Shown here in pieces: positions 34,290 through 46,689 of a DNA stretch of 64,000 nt. The stretch lies in contig NC_091968.1 of assembly GCF_036711975.1 (NCBI RefSeq), positions 20,150,001 to 20,214,000 of the forward strand. Direction: 5' to 3'. This DNA comes from Onthophagus taurus. Taxonomy: Eukaryota; Arthropoda; Insecta; Coleoptera; Scarabaeidae. The notes beneath the pieces are model-generated. The model saw only the letters and a program-made list of their open reading frames with translations, ran no database searches and was not told the origin of the DNA. Both the position numbers and the translations under genes were made by a program. The stretch's first letter is position 1. Each line of letters begins with the position of its first letter.

Positions 34290-36978
34290 TTTTTTATGTT
34301 AATAATCGAAATTAGGAGAGAACGAGGTTGAAGTAAAAACTTGCGATTAAAAATGTTTGAATCGATGTCAAATTAAAAAAATCACTTCCGGTCTATATCT
34401 AACAATGAAAAAATGACTTATATCAAAAATTAAAGCTCAAAATTTCCTCTTTAAAACGATGTATCGAAAGATATTTGTTAATAATAGAAATTATGAAAAA
34501 ACGAGGTTGAAGTAAAAACTTGCGATTAAAAATGTTTGAATCGATGTCAAATTAAAAAAATCACTTCCGGTTTATTTCTAGCAATGAAGAAATGATTTAT
34601 ATCTTAAATTAAAGCTCAAAATCTCTTCTTTAAAACGATATATCGCAAGATATATGTTAATAATCGAAATTAGGAGAAAACGGGCTTGAAGTAGAAACTT
34701 GCGATTGAAAACGTTTGAATCGACGTCAAATTAAAAAAATCACTTCCGGTCTACTTTCAGCAATGAAGAAATGATTATATCTAAAAATTAAAGCTCAAAA
34801 TCACCTCTTTAAAACGATGTATCGCAAGATATATGTTAATAATCGAAATTAGGAGAAAACGAGGTTGAAGTAAGAACTTGCGATTAAAAATGTTTGTATT
34901 GATGTCAAATCAAAAAAATCACTTCCGGTCTATTTCTAGGAATAAAGAAACGATTTATATCTTAAATTAAAGCTCAAAATCTCCTCTTTATAACGATGTA
35001 TCGCAAGATATATGTTAATAATCGAAATTAGGAGAAAACGGGCTTGAAGTAGAAACTTGGGATTGAAAATGTTTGAATCGCTGTTAAATTAAAAAAATCA
35101 TTTTTGGTCTATTTCCAGCGATAAAGAAATGATTTATATCTTAAATTAAAGCTCAAAATCTCCTCTTTAAAACGATGTATCGAAAGATATATGTTAATAA
35201 TCGAAATTAGGCGAAAACGATCTTGAACTAAAACCCTGCGATTGAAAATGTTTGAATCGATGTCAATTTTAAAAGAATCACTTCCGGTCTATTTCTAGCT
35301 ACGAAGAAACGATTTATATCTGAAATGAAAGCTCAAAATCTCCTCTTTAAAACGATATATCGCAAGATATATGTTAATAATCGAAATTAGAAGAAAAGGA
35401 GCTTGAAGTAGAAACTTGCGATTGCAAATATTTGAATCGACGTAAAAAAAAAATCACTTCAGGTCTATTTCTAGCAATGAAGACATGATTTATATCATAA
35501 ATTGAAGCTCAAAATTTCTTCTTTAAAACGATGCATCGAAAGATATGTGTTAATAATTGAAATTAGAAGAAAATGACCTTGAAGGAAAAACTTGCGATTG
35601 AAAATGTTTGAATTGATGTCAAATTAAAAAAATCACTTCCGGTCTATATCTAGCAATGAAGAAATGATTTATATCTTAAATTAAAGCTCAAAATCTCCTC
35701 TTTAAAATGATGTATCGCAAGATATATGTTAATAATCGAAATTAGGAGAAAACGAGGTTGAAGTAAAAACTTGCGATTAAAAATGTTTGAATTGATGTCA
35801 AATTAAAAAAATCACTTCTGGTCTATATCTAGCACAATGAAGAAATGACTTATATCATAAATTAAAGCTCAAAATTTCCTCTTTAAAACGATGTATGGAA
35901 AGATATTTGTTAATAATCGAAATTGGGAGAAAACGAGCTTGACGTAAAAACTTGCGATTGAAAATGTTTGAATCGATGTCAATTTTAAAAAAATCACTTC
36001 CGGTCTATTTCTAGCAATGAAGAAATGATTTATATCTTAAATTAAAGCTCAAAATCTCTTCTTTAAAACGATATATCACAAGATATATGTTACTAATCGA
36101 AATTAGGAGAAAACGATGTTGATGTAAAAACTTGCGATTAAAAATGTTTGAATGGATGTCACTTTAAAAAAAACACTTCCGGTCTATTTCTAACAATGGA
36201 AAATGATTTATATCTTAAATTAAAGGTCAAAATCTCCTCTTCAAAACAATACATGGCAAGCTGTATGCTAACAATCGAAATTATGAGAAAACGAGGTTGA
36301 AGTAAAAACTTGCGATTAAAAATGTTTGAATTAATGTCAAATTAAAAAAATCACTTCTGGTCTATATATAGCAATGAAGAAATGACTTATATCTTAAATT
36401 AAGCTCAAAATTTCCTCTTTACAACGATGTATCGAAAGATATAATATATGTTTATAATCGAAATTAGGAGAAAGCGAGCTTGAAGTAAAAACTTGCTATT
36501 GAAAATGTTTGAATCGATGTCAATTTTAAAAAAATCACTTCCGGTCTATTTCTAGCAACGAAGAAACAATTTATATCTTAAATGAAAGCTCAAAATCTCC
36601 TCTTTAAAACGGTATATCCCAAGATATATGCTAATAATCGAAATTAGAAGAAAACGAGCTTGAAGTAAAAACTTGCGATTGAAACTGTTTGAATTGATGT
36701 CAAATTTAAAACATTATTTCCGGTCTATATCTAGCAATGAAGAAATGACTTATATCATAAATTAAAGCTCAAAATTTGCTCTTTAAAACGATGTATCGAA
36801 AGATATATGTTAATAATCGGAATTAGAAGAAAACGAGCTTGAAGTAAAAACTTGCGATTGAAAATGTTTGAATCAATGTCAAATTAAAAAAATCACTTCC
36901 GGTCTATTTTTGGCAATGAAGAAATGATTTATATCTTAAATGAAAGCTCAAAATCTCCTCTTTAAAACGATCTTTCGC
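34290..36978. repeat. Satellite D, block 1, ~180-bp monomer, about 15 copies
   Basis: Units contain CACTTCCGGTCTATTTCTAG, GATTTATATCTTAAATTAAA and ACTTGCGATT. CACTTCCGG recurs at 34383, 34562, 34741 and 34920, a period of about 179 bases. The block is cut by the palindromic MITE at 36986. Confidence 0.93.
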
Positions 36979-36985
36979 AATAATG

Positions 36986-37120
36986 AATTAATTAATTATC
37001 GTATCCGACGTCATCATTGAAAGTATGCAACCAATATCACAATATTGGTATTGCAATACGCGATTTGCGTATTTGGTTGCATACTTGCAATGACGACGTC
37101 GGATACGATAGTTAATTAAC
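36986..37120. mobile_element. Palindromic MITE, copy 2 (complete)
   Basis: TTAATTAATTATCGTATCCG at the left end is matched by its complement at the right. The arms (about 45 bp) share GACGTC and GTATGCAACCAA. It interrupts a satellite D monomer. Confidence 0.85.
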
Positions 37121-37685
37121 ATAGTGTAAATGATATAAAGCAAAATTCCGTCAACATCCTTATACTAGAATAATAATTACTTGGCAAGTTATTAACAGAT
37201 GATATGCAGATCTTTAAGATATTGTGTGAAACCCTCAAAGTATTAACAACACTTTTTAAGTCATCAAAAATCGTTATTTATTTTTTTAAATCCTATTCTC
37301 CTCCCATTGTTTTAATTATTTCATTTTTATCTTATTATTATCTCATTTTTTTAACAAATCAGTACATGATTTACCTTCATTACACGCTGTATACTTATTT
37401 ATTTACGCACCTCGCGCGCTGTAGATAGTAGTAAAAGGACACACTATGTCATTTACAATCATTAATACGTAATAATAATGTAAATGTATCGTTACATTAT
37501 CATTAATAATTTTTTCTTCGGTTTTTTTTTTTATATTTTGAGCGATGTACATTTATAAATATAAAAACATCTAGTACAATCTCATCTTTAATAATAATAT
37601 TTTTTTATTAAATTAATTAATTAATAAATTAAAAACTCACCTTTCTTTTAGTTGTTGGTTTCTTCTCATTATAACAATTTATTTT
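37121..37685. other. 3' region of the mAChR-A gene
   Basis: AT-rich sequence after the minus-strand stop codon of the receptor. On the minus strand AAAG/GTGAGT occurs at about 37638-37645, an excellent splice donor lying in the 3' UTR. Nothing else was recognised. Confidence 0.45.
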
Positions 37686-38454
37686 TTAATTATAAAACCC
37701 TCTATTCATAGCAACCCTATTCCTGTTATGCCATTTACACTTTAAAATACGTAAATAAGTTCGTCGAAAGCTCGCGTTACATAAAGCGTAACACAACGGG
37801 TTTATGGTCGAATTAATATAACATAAATAATAAAAAAAATCCCACAATTTTTGCGGTATAAGTTCATCGAAAGTAGAAACTGGTTTAATTAGCACCAAAA
37901 TATTATACGGCGTCCAAGTTATAATAAACGTTAATAAAATCGCCGATAATGTTTTCGCAGCTTTCTTGTCAGCTTTTTTTTCTTGCGTTTTCTTCTTTTT
38001 CTTACCTTGATTTTTCGTCGCGTTTGCTAACAAAGTTTTCCCCGCCAATTGCTTAGGGATAATTTTCGCGTTTAATGGTATTCTGATATCAGGCATCGCC
38101 GATGGTCTTCGATTTAAATGATTCGTGTGAATGTTCGAACCGAAATCGGTTAAATTCGAATCGATTTGTTTTGTTGCTGCGGTCGCTGATAATTGTTGCT
38201 GCGTTAATCGCGCTGCATCTTCAGGAATCATTTTGATTGATGGTCCATCACCAGCACCATCCAAAGTATCCGGCAATCTGATTAAAATCGTATAAACGCT
38301 ATCGTTTGATATCGAACGAGCACCAAGACGATTTGCGTTGTTTGGCAAACTCCTTGTATCTCTCGGCGCTAATCTCGTAGGGGTTATGTTTGCTTGGTTG
38401 TGGATCATTTGATCCCTTTGGTTTGGTTGGGGAAGTCCCGTTGCGTATGGATCT
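37686..38454 (-). CDS. mAChR-A: Muscarinic acetylcholine receptor, last coding exon (mAChR-A type)
   Basis: This minus-strand exon encodes the end of a Gq-coupled muscarinic receptor in the plasma membrane. It runs from an acceptor (TTTTTTAG, exon from 38454, phase 1) to the stop at 37686. The first in-frame Met is internal (38408), so the ORF start is not the protein start. Counting from that Met, residues 33-46 hold [14 protein letters not shown] of intracellular loop 3. A Lys-rich stretch lies at 132-149. TM6 is 153-174 with FIITWTPYN, and TM7 is 188-208 with [15 protein letters not shown], containing NPxxY at 203-207. The tail KWHNRN...NRGFYN resembles Drosophila mAChR-A. TM1-5 are on other exons, not found here and presumably upstream beyond satellite D. 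Satellite D flanks the exon on both sides. Confidence 0.93.
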
Positions 38455-38621
38455 CTAAAAAAACAATTAATTAAAAAAAAAACAAAATAGAATCATCTTA
38501 ACCCTTTAGTGCATTAAGATTGGTGAGATAAAACTAAAAAAGTGCGAGTAAGATATACACTGACACTAATCATTCGCATTACTATTTTTCATATTTAATT
38601 TAACTTCGTGATTAATAACCA
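38455..38621. other. Intron sequence next to the mAChR-A acceptor
   Basis: About 170 bases of non-satellite, AT-rich intron remain between the splice acceptor and the satellite block. No feature is seen other than the T-rich tract at the acceptor. Confidence 0.4.
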
Positions 38622-41600
38622 TTAAGAAATGATTTATATCTTAAATGATAGCTCAAAATCTCCTCTTTAAAACGATGTATCGCAAGATATATGTTAATAA
38701 TTGAAATTAGGAGAGAATGAGCTTGAAGTAAAAACTTGCTATTGAAAATGTTTGAATCGATGTCAATTTAAAAAAAAAGAGTAACTAAATTATTACTTGC
38801 AATATTTCGAAACTTTATTGTTTCTTCTACAGGAAAATACTAGAAAAAACAACCGAAGTTACTAACATGAAAAAACAACTTTTAAATTTACTTACATCAT
38901 AGTTAAATGAAATCGGGGCAGTTGAAATACATAAAAACAATTCTTGACTACTCATTAAGACCAAAAAAGCCAAAGTCAATTGAACATTACAAAATGGATG
39001 AAGAGTTAAGAACTTAAAACCTTTGTCTGTAGAAGAAACAATAAAGTTTCGAAATATTGCAAGTAATAATTTAGTTACTTTTTTTTGGTCTGATCGCCGC
39101 ACCCACCAATCCTACCGTCTAGTCAACAGTTTTTGCGAGCAAAAACTCCGGCTAGCAATTTTAAAAAAATCACTTCCGGTCTATTTCTAGTAATGAAGAA
39201 ATGATTTATATCTTAAATGAAAGCTCAAAATCTTCTCTATAAAACGATGTATCGCAAGATACATGTTAATAATTGAAATTAGGAGAGAATGAGCTTGAAG
39301 TAAAAACTTGCGATTAAATATGTTTGAATCGATGTCAATTTTAAAAAAATCACATACGGTCTATTTCTAGCAATGAAGAAATGATTTATATCTTAAATGA
39401 AAGCTCAAAATCTTCTCTATAAAACGATGTATCGCAAGATATATGTTAATAATCGAAATTAGGAGAGAACGAGCTTGAAGAAAAAACTTGCGATTGAAAA
39501 TGTTTGAATCGAGGTTAATTTTAAAAAAAATCACTTCCGGTCTATTTCTAACAATGAAGAAATGATTTATACCTTAAATTAAAGCTCAAAATCTCTTCTT
39601 TAAAACGATGTATCACAAGCTGTATGTTAATGATCGAAATTATGAGAAAACGGGGTTGGAGTAAAAACTTGCGATTGAAAATGTTTGAATCGATGTCAAT
39701 GTTAAAAAAATCACTTCCGGTCTATTTTTAGCAATGATAAAATGATTTATATCTTAAATTCAAGCTCAAAATCTCCTCTTTAAAACGATCAATCGCAAGA
39801 AATATGTTAATAATCGAAATTAGGAGAAAACAAGCTTAAAGTAAAAACTTGCGATTGAAAATGTTTGAATCGAGGTCAATTTTAAAAAAAATCACTTCCG
39901 GTCTATTTCTAACAATGAAGAAATGATTTATACCTTAAATTAAAGCTCAAAATCTCTTCTTTAAAACGATGTATCACAAGCTGTATGTTAATGATCGAAA
40001 TTATGAGAAAACGAGGTTGGAGTAAAAACTTGCGATTGAAAATGTTTGAATCGATGTCAATGATAAAAAAATCACTTCCGGTCTATTTTTAGCAATGATA
40101 AAATGATTTATATCTTAAATTCAAGCTCAAAATCTCCTCTTTAAAACGATCAATCGCAAGAAATATGTTAATAATCGAAATTAGGAGAAAACAAGCTTAA
40201 AGTAAAAACTTGCGATTGAAAATGTTTGAATCGAGGTCAATTTAAAAAAAAATCACTTTCGGTCTATTTCTAACAATGAAGAAATGATTTATATCTTAAA
40301 TTAAAGCTCAAAATCTCTTCTTTAAAACGATGTAGCACAAGCTATATGTTAATAATCGAAATTATGAGAAAACGAGGTTGGAGTAAAAACTTGCGATTGA
40401 AAATGTTTGAATCGATGTCAATGTTAAAAAAATCACTTCCGGTCTACCTTTAGCAATGAAGAAATGATTTGTGTCTTAAATTAAAACTCAATATCTTTTC
40501 TTCAAAACAGTACATTGCAAACTACATGTTAATAATCGAAATTATGAGGAAATGAGGTTGAAGTACAAACTTGCGATTGAAAATGTTTGAATCGATGTCA
40601 ATGTTAAAAAGTCACTTCCGGTCTATTTTTAGCAATGATGAAATGATTTATATCTTAAATTAAAACTCAAAATCTCCTCTTTAAAACGATTTATCACAAG
40701 AAATATGTTAATAATCGAAATTAGGAGAAAACAAGCTTGAAGTAAAAACTTGCGATTGAAAATGTTTGAATCGATGTCAATTTTAAAAAAATCACTTCCG
40801 GTCTATTTCTAACTATGAAAAAATGATTTATATCTTAAATTAAAGCTCAAAATCTCTTCTTTAAAACGATGTAGCACAAGCTATATGTTAATAATCGAAA
40901 TTATGAGAAAACGAGGTTGGAGTAAAAACTTGCGATTGAAAATGTTTGAATCGATGTCAATGTTAAAAAAATCACTTCCGGTCTACCTTTAGCAATGAAG
41001 AAATGATTTGTGTCTTAAATTAAAACTCAATATCTTTTCTTCAAAACAGTGCATCGCAAACTATACATGTTAATAATCGAAATTATGAGGAAATGAGGTT
41101 GAAGTACAAACTTGCGATTAAAAATGTTTGAATCGATGTCAATGTTAAAAAAAACACTTCCGGTCTATTTTTAGCAATGATGAAATGATTTATATCTTAA
41201 ATGAAAGCTCAAAATCTCCTCTTTAAAACAATATATCGCAAGATATATGTTAATAATCGAAATTATGAGAAAACGAGCTTGAAGTAAAAGCTTGCGATTG
41301 AAAATGTTTAAATCGATGATAATTTTAAGGTGATGATGTCCTATTTCTAGCAACAAAGAAACGATTTATATCTTAAATTAAAGCTCAAAATTTCCTCTTT
41401 AAAACGATGTATCGCAAAATATATGTTAATAATCGAAATTGGAAGAAACGAGCTTAAAGTAAAAACTTGCGATAGAAAACGTTTTGATCGATGTCAATTT
41501 AAAAAAAATCACTTCCGGTCTATTTCTGGCAATGAAGAAATGATTTATGTCTTAAATTTAAGCTGAAAATCTGCTGTTTAAAACAATGCATCGAAAGGTG

Positions 41601-43056
41601 TATGTTAATGATCGAAATTATGAGAAAACGAGGTTGAAGTAAAAACTTGCGATTGAAAATTTTTGAATCGATGTCAATTTTAAAAAAATCACTTCCGGTT
41701 TATTTTTAACATTGAAGAAACGATTTATATCTTAAATTAAAGCTGAAAATCTCCTCTTCAAAACAGTGCATCGCAAGCTATATGTTAATAATCGAAATTA
41801 TGAGGAAACGAGGTTGAAGTAAACAGTTACGATTGAAAATGTTTGTATCAATGTCAAATTTAAAAAATCACTTCCAGCCTGTTTTCAGCAATGAAGAAAT
41901 GATTTATATCTTGTATTAAAGCTCAAAATCCCCTCTTCAAAACAAAGCAGCGCAAGCTATATGTTAATAATCGAAATTATGAGAAAATGAGGTTGAAGTA
42001 AAAACTTGCGATAGAAAATGTTTGAATCGATGTCGATTTTAAAAAATCACTTCCGGTGTATTTCTAGCAATGAAGAAATGATTAATATCTTAAATTAATG
42101 CTTAAAATGTCTTCTTTAAAAAAATACATCGCAAGGTATATGTTAATAATCAAAGTAAGAAGAAAATGAGCTTGTAGTAAAAACTTGCGATAAAAAAGAT
42201 TCGATTGATGTCAATTTAAAAAAAATCAATTTTGGTCTATTACTAGCAATGAAAAAATGATTTATATCTTAAATTAAAGCTGAAAATCTCCTCTTCAAAA
42301 CAGTGCATCGCAAGCTATATGTTAATAATCGAAATTATGAGAAAACGAGGTTGAAGTAAACAGTTACGATTGAAAATGTTTGTATCAATGTCAAATTTAA
42401 AAAATCACTTCCGGCCTATTTTCAGCAATGAAGAAATGATTTATATCTTGTATTAAAGCTCAAAATCCCCTCTTCAAAACAAAGCATCGCAAGCTATATG
42501 TTAATAATCGAAATTATGAGAAAATGAGGTTGAAGTAAAAACTTGCGATAGAAAATGTTTGAATCGATGTCAATTTTAAAAAATCACTTCCGGTGTATTT
42601 CTAGCAATGAAGAAATGATTAATATCTTAAATTAATGCTTAAAATGTCTTCTTTAAAAAAATACATCGCAAGGTATATGTTAATAATCAAAGTAAGAAGA
42701 AAATGAGCTTGTAGTAAAAACTTGCGATAAAAAAGATTCGATTGATGTCAATTTAAAAAAAATCAATTTCGGTCTATTACTAGCAATGAAGAAATGATTT
42801 ATATCTTAAATTAAAGCTGAAAATCTCCTGTTCAAACCAATGTGTCACAAGCTATATGTTAATAATCGAAATTATGAGTAAACGAGGTTGAAGTAAAAGC
42901 TTTTCGATTGAAAATGTTTGTTTATCAACGTCAAATTAAAAAAAATCACTTCCGGTTTATCTGTAAGAATGAAGAAATCTTTTACATCCTAGATTAAAGC
43001 TCAAAATCTCATCTTTGAAACGATGCATCGCAAGCTATATGTTAATAATCGAAATT
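38622..43056. repeat. Satellite D, block 2, inside the mAChR-A intron
   Basis: Same ~180-bp monomer as 34290-36978. It is interrupted by a MITE at 38780-39081 and a short non-satellite patch to about 39150. Higher-order duplications are visible: 39500-39840 is repeated at about 39860-40200, and about 41755-42235 is repeated about 540 bases later, three monomers, almost base for base. A last fragment of about 100 bases lies at 44561-44660, beyond the composite insert. Confidence 0.93.
38780..39081. mobile_element. MITE with ~53-bp TIRs in satellite D
   Basis: AGTAACTAAATTATTACTTG begins the left arm; its complement ends the right arm at about 39080. The arms match almost perfectly through TTTATTGTTTCTTCTACAG. 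The 91-residue minus-strand ORF inside is not called a gene. Confidence 0.85.
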
Positions 43057-43083
43057 AGCAGAAAACGGGTTGCCACATTACTC

Positions 43084-44560
43084 TCCAATGTGGCAAACCG
43101 ATGTTAGAAATCAAGTCAGTTATTTTCCATGTTTCATTACTAGGGCACGGAACTTTTGTAACGGAACGATACGATTTACCCCCACCACTTGTTCTCCTAG
43201 AATACAAGTCGGTTTATTATCGGTTTATTACACGTCAGTGTCAACTGTCAGTACGATTTGAAAATATTAAAAAAAAATATATTTTATAACTTTAATTCAA
43301 AAAAACATGATCCGATTTGTAATATCAATCACAAATCGGATACGGATATAAAAAAATTGCTGTTAACGCATATTGAAACAACCATCCCTAAATTTTCTTC
43401 TGTAAATGACGTTCTAGTTGACGTTAAAATGAGTTTGTACCTAGAAAATAATCTTTCAACTTCAACATCACAACTTGTAAATGGAGCATAAATAAAATAC
43501 TGAGCTATTGAACCATATTTTTCCTTAAGAGTTAAAGGTATATTGTTTTCGGCAATTTGTTGAACAATTCTGAAATCCGAACAACAATTTTACCACAAAG
43601 GGAAACTAAAAACAATTCTTAAAAAAAACAATAATACGAACTCAAACAGAACTCCAAATTCCAATTAAAGGTAACTAAAGAAAGATAAATAGCAAATTTG
43701 ACGAAATTATGCGGATGAAAAGCGTCGAATACTGCACATTTGGACAACAGTGAAATCGTACTGACAGTTGACAATGTTGACATTGATGCGCAATAAAAAA
43801 CCGATCGTCGATCGTCAATAACAACCGATCATTTTCTAGGAGAACAAGTGGAGGGGGTAAATCGTACCGTACCGTTACAAAAGTTCCGGGCCCTATTCAT
43901 TACTTTCAAAAGTTATGTCTATAAGGTCTAGAAGTCTAGAAAAAAAGTCTAGAAGCAATTCCCAAAATTCTCTAGACATTTGTTGGTATCACCGCTAATT
44001 TCTCGATAATGCACACAAATGTGAAGGACTTCAATGTAAATTCTACACTTCATTTAATAATTCTTCATCTCCAAAAAATTAAATAAAGTTTCAATAGAAA
44101 AAAAGAAAATTTCAAAATTCAAAATTTTGACAAAACGTCAACCTCACTTTTCAGTCAACTCTTTGACATCGTGTCTATTCGTTTTTGACAATACCAATAA
44201 TCTAAATTTCTTGATTGACACTGGAGCCGACATTTCAGTGTTACCATTCAAGTTTTTTCCGAACCATAAAAAGCCATCAATACTTACGGCAAAAAAATGC
44301 TTTCAGTATCCCTAAATGTAAGAAGAAATTTTCCTTTTATTTTCACAATTGCAAACGTAAACAGACCCATTATTGGCGTAGATTTTCTTAATAAGTTTGG
44401 TATTCTGGTTGATATTAAAAATAAAAAATTTATCGATTGACTAGTTTTTATTGTGGTTATCAAAGAATAATAATAATAATAATAACAACATTTTGGTAAC
44501 TAATGAAAGTAATGAAACATGGAAAATAACTGCCTTGATTTCTAACATCGGTTTGCCACA
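43084..44560. mobile_element. Composite fold-back element carrying a retropepsin fragment
   Basis: The outer arms (TGTGGCAAACCGATGTTAGA at 43084 and its complement ending near 44560) are about 45 bp. A second inverted pair lies inside at about 43141-43263 and 43745-43900, sharing GGAACTTTTGTAACGG and TTGTTCTCCTAGAA. The stretch 43900-44510 between the second pair and the right end carries a broken protease gene. The whole unit interrupts satellite D, which resumes at 44561. Confidence 0.7.
44127..44440 (+). pseudogene. Retroelement aspartic protease (retropepsin) fragment, frameshifted
   Basis: The first frame has FLIDTGADISVLP, the retropepsin active-site box. After the stop at 44315 another frame continues with RPIIGVDFLNKFGILVDIKN and ends at 44440, matching the second conserved block of Ty3/gypsy proteases. 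At least one frameshift separates them; no RT follows. Confidence 0.8.
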
Positions 44561-44660
44561 CGGTCTATTTCCAGCAATGAGGAAATGATTTATATCTTAA
44601 ATTAAAGCATAAAATATCTTTTTCAAGATAATGAGGAGAAAACTAGTTTTAGGAAAATAT

Positions 44661-45733
44661 ACATATTTTCAAAATGAAATTTCGCAAAGATTTCAAATTA
44701 GGTCGGATGTGACGTTGGCCTGGATCTAAACTTGTTAAATTTCACATAAATTACCGCGGCAAAAAGGTTCATAAAGAACTAGATTGGGGTTTATGTAATG
44801 AGTTAAGTTGCCAAATAACAGTTAAAAGTTCGTCTAAAACTGGGTTGTTGTTTTTTAAATTGGTGAGATGGAAAATTTCAATTTAGTTTTATTACCATTA
44901 ATTTTTTTTTGTTATTATTTTACCGGGTTTTACTTTATATGGGAAAATATAAAATTATTTTAATAAACCTAAATCATCTTTAGAACGAGGTCCTAAACCG
45001 AAAAGAGACAGTGAAGCACTTTCAGCGTACCACTCGAACTAATCGGATAATTTGTCGGTCCTACAGTGCGCTGCTCCTCTTTCCCAAGTGGAGCTTTCAA
45101 GTTACCCTCCTCTGCAACTCTTTATACTAAAACCGAACCGCACTAACCACCCTAGACATTTCAACCTAACAAACTTCACCTTATCGTTTCAAAATGTAAT
45201 TTTCCCATCTTTTCCTTTTACCTTCTCCCCTATTCTCCTTTTTTTTTATTTTTTTTTACCCAACAATGCACATCAAAAAACTTGTGCTCGCAAAACCATG
45301 CTTATTTTTCATGCAGTTGTGCAAAAAATTATTTTAAGTGAGTTTTTGTGCTTTTTAATAGTGATATTTAAACAAAGTGCGTGATAATAATAATGCGTTC
45401 TTTTTGGTCAGTGTATTTCTTACCTGATTACATTTAATGATGTGCACCTTGAAACGGAGCTTTGTAAAGGTGTATCTAACGACATCGGCGTTATACATCC
45501 TTGTCCCTGTTCGCTGGGGCTTTCTTCTTCCGTATCACTATCTTCTCGACCTGAATGCCACCAGGCTACACACCACGCTCGTATCCTGTACAAACCCGAT
45601 AACCAACCTCTTCTTTGATAAGGCTAAAAAAATTACAAGAATTAAAAAAAAAATTAAAAAATCATATCTCAAGAACGAATTGAGATATAACGATGAAACT
45701 AAGAACATATTAAAGCAAATTTAATGAAGATTA
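44661..45733. other. Spacer, nothing recognised
   Basis: Slightly pyrimidine-rich around 45050-45300. The plus-strand ORFs of 110 and 95 residues (45052-45384 and 45437-45724) show no family resemblance and are not called genes. Part of this may be a decayed retroelement end. Confidence 0.35.
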
Positions 45734-46174
45734 GCGAATTATTTGCATAGAACGATGACAATTGTTAACATTTCATCGTAAAGGGGCCAGGAATCATCAT
45801 ATCTCACCGAGATCTCTCAGAGAGAAGCAGCTCGTTAATATTAATTTCTTTTCTAGAATTAAATTTTAAGTTGATAACGATTCAAATTTCAACCCTATAA
45901 GTTCTAAATAAAAAAGAAAGAAATTTTTTCTGCATTGATTTATTCTCAACAAATTTTTAGGTAACAGTTTCAATATTAGACCTAAAAGATAATTTCCACA
46001 CCGATGCTTCTTAACCTCAATACAGTTTATATGATGATTCCTGGCACCTTTACGATGAAATGTTAACAATTGACGTCGTGCCTGAAGACGGTTACACGAA
46101 GTAACCGAAACAGAATCTGTAGCACCGATATTTTTTTAAAATAAATTTGTCATCGTTCTATGCAAATAATTGCG
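45734..46174. mobile_element. Inverted-repeat element with two pairs of arms
   Basis: The outer arms share ATTTGCATAGAACGATGACA (left about 45740; complement ending about 46174). An inner pair, GTTAACATTTCATCGTAAAG and CCAGGAATCATCAT, lies at about 45757-45802 and 46031-46073. The right outer and inner arms are about 75 bases apart, while the left ones touch, so one side has gained or lost sequence. Confidence 0.7.
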
Positions 46175-46320
46175 TTTTATTATTATTAATAAAGATGTCT
46201 TAATTAATTTCTTATTTCCCATAAACTTTGTTACAATAATTTTTTAACCTTAACTATGCCGTTACGGTTACAATTTAAACAACTCAATGGGATGAAATTC
46301 TCCATATTTCTCTAATATAA

Positions 46321-46659
46321 TAAAATATGATGTAGGTGAAAGTAAAAACTTTTAAGTTGAAGGTAACATATCTATGTAACATATATGTTACCTTCCAAGA
46401 TTTTAACTATATTATTGAAGTTTTTTAATTTTTGATTTTGTTAAATTTAATTTTTATTTGTAAATTAAGTTAAAAAGATATTTAGATCTATTCCAGAACC
46501 CCACCTACTAACATAATATTTTCCATTATATTGTATAATATTCTAAATACTGAAGATGAAATATTAGTTTCGAAACATGTCTATGTGTGTACTTGAATTG
46601 AATTAAACATTTTTAGCATTTCTCAAAAAGTTTTTACTTTTACCTACATCATATTTTAA
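46321..46659. mobile_element. MITE with ~32-bp TIRs
   Basis: TAAAATATGATGTAGGTGAA at the left matches the complement of the right end, and the arms continue through AGTAAAAACTTTT. A small palindrome built on GGTAACATAT lies inside at about 46361-46395. Confidence 0.75.
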
Positions 46660-46689
46660 ACAACACAAACTTAAAAAAATCATATTAAC

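Noticed and set aside
38827..39102. 91-residue minus-strand ORF near the receptor exon
   Set aside because: It lies within and slightly beyond a MITE with matching inverted arms and has no receptor transmembrane motif.
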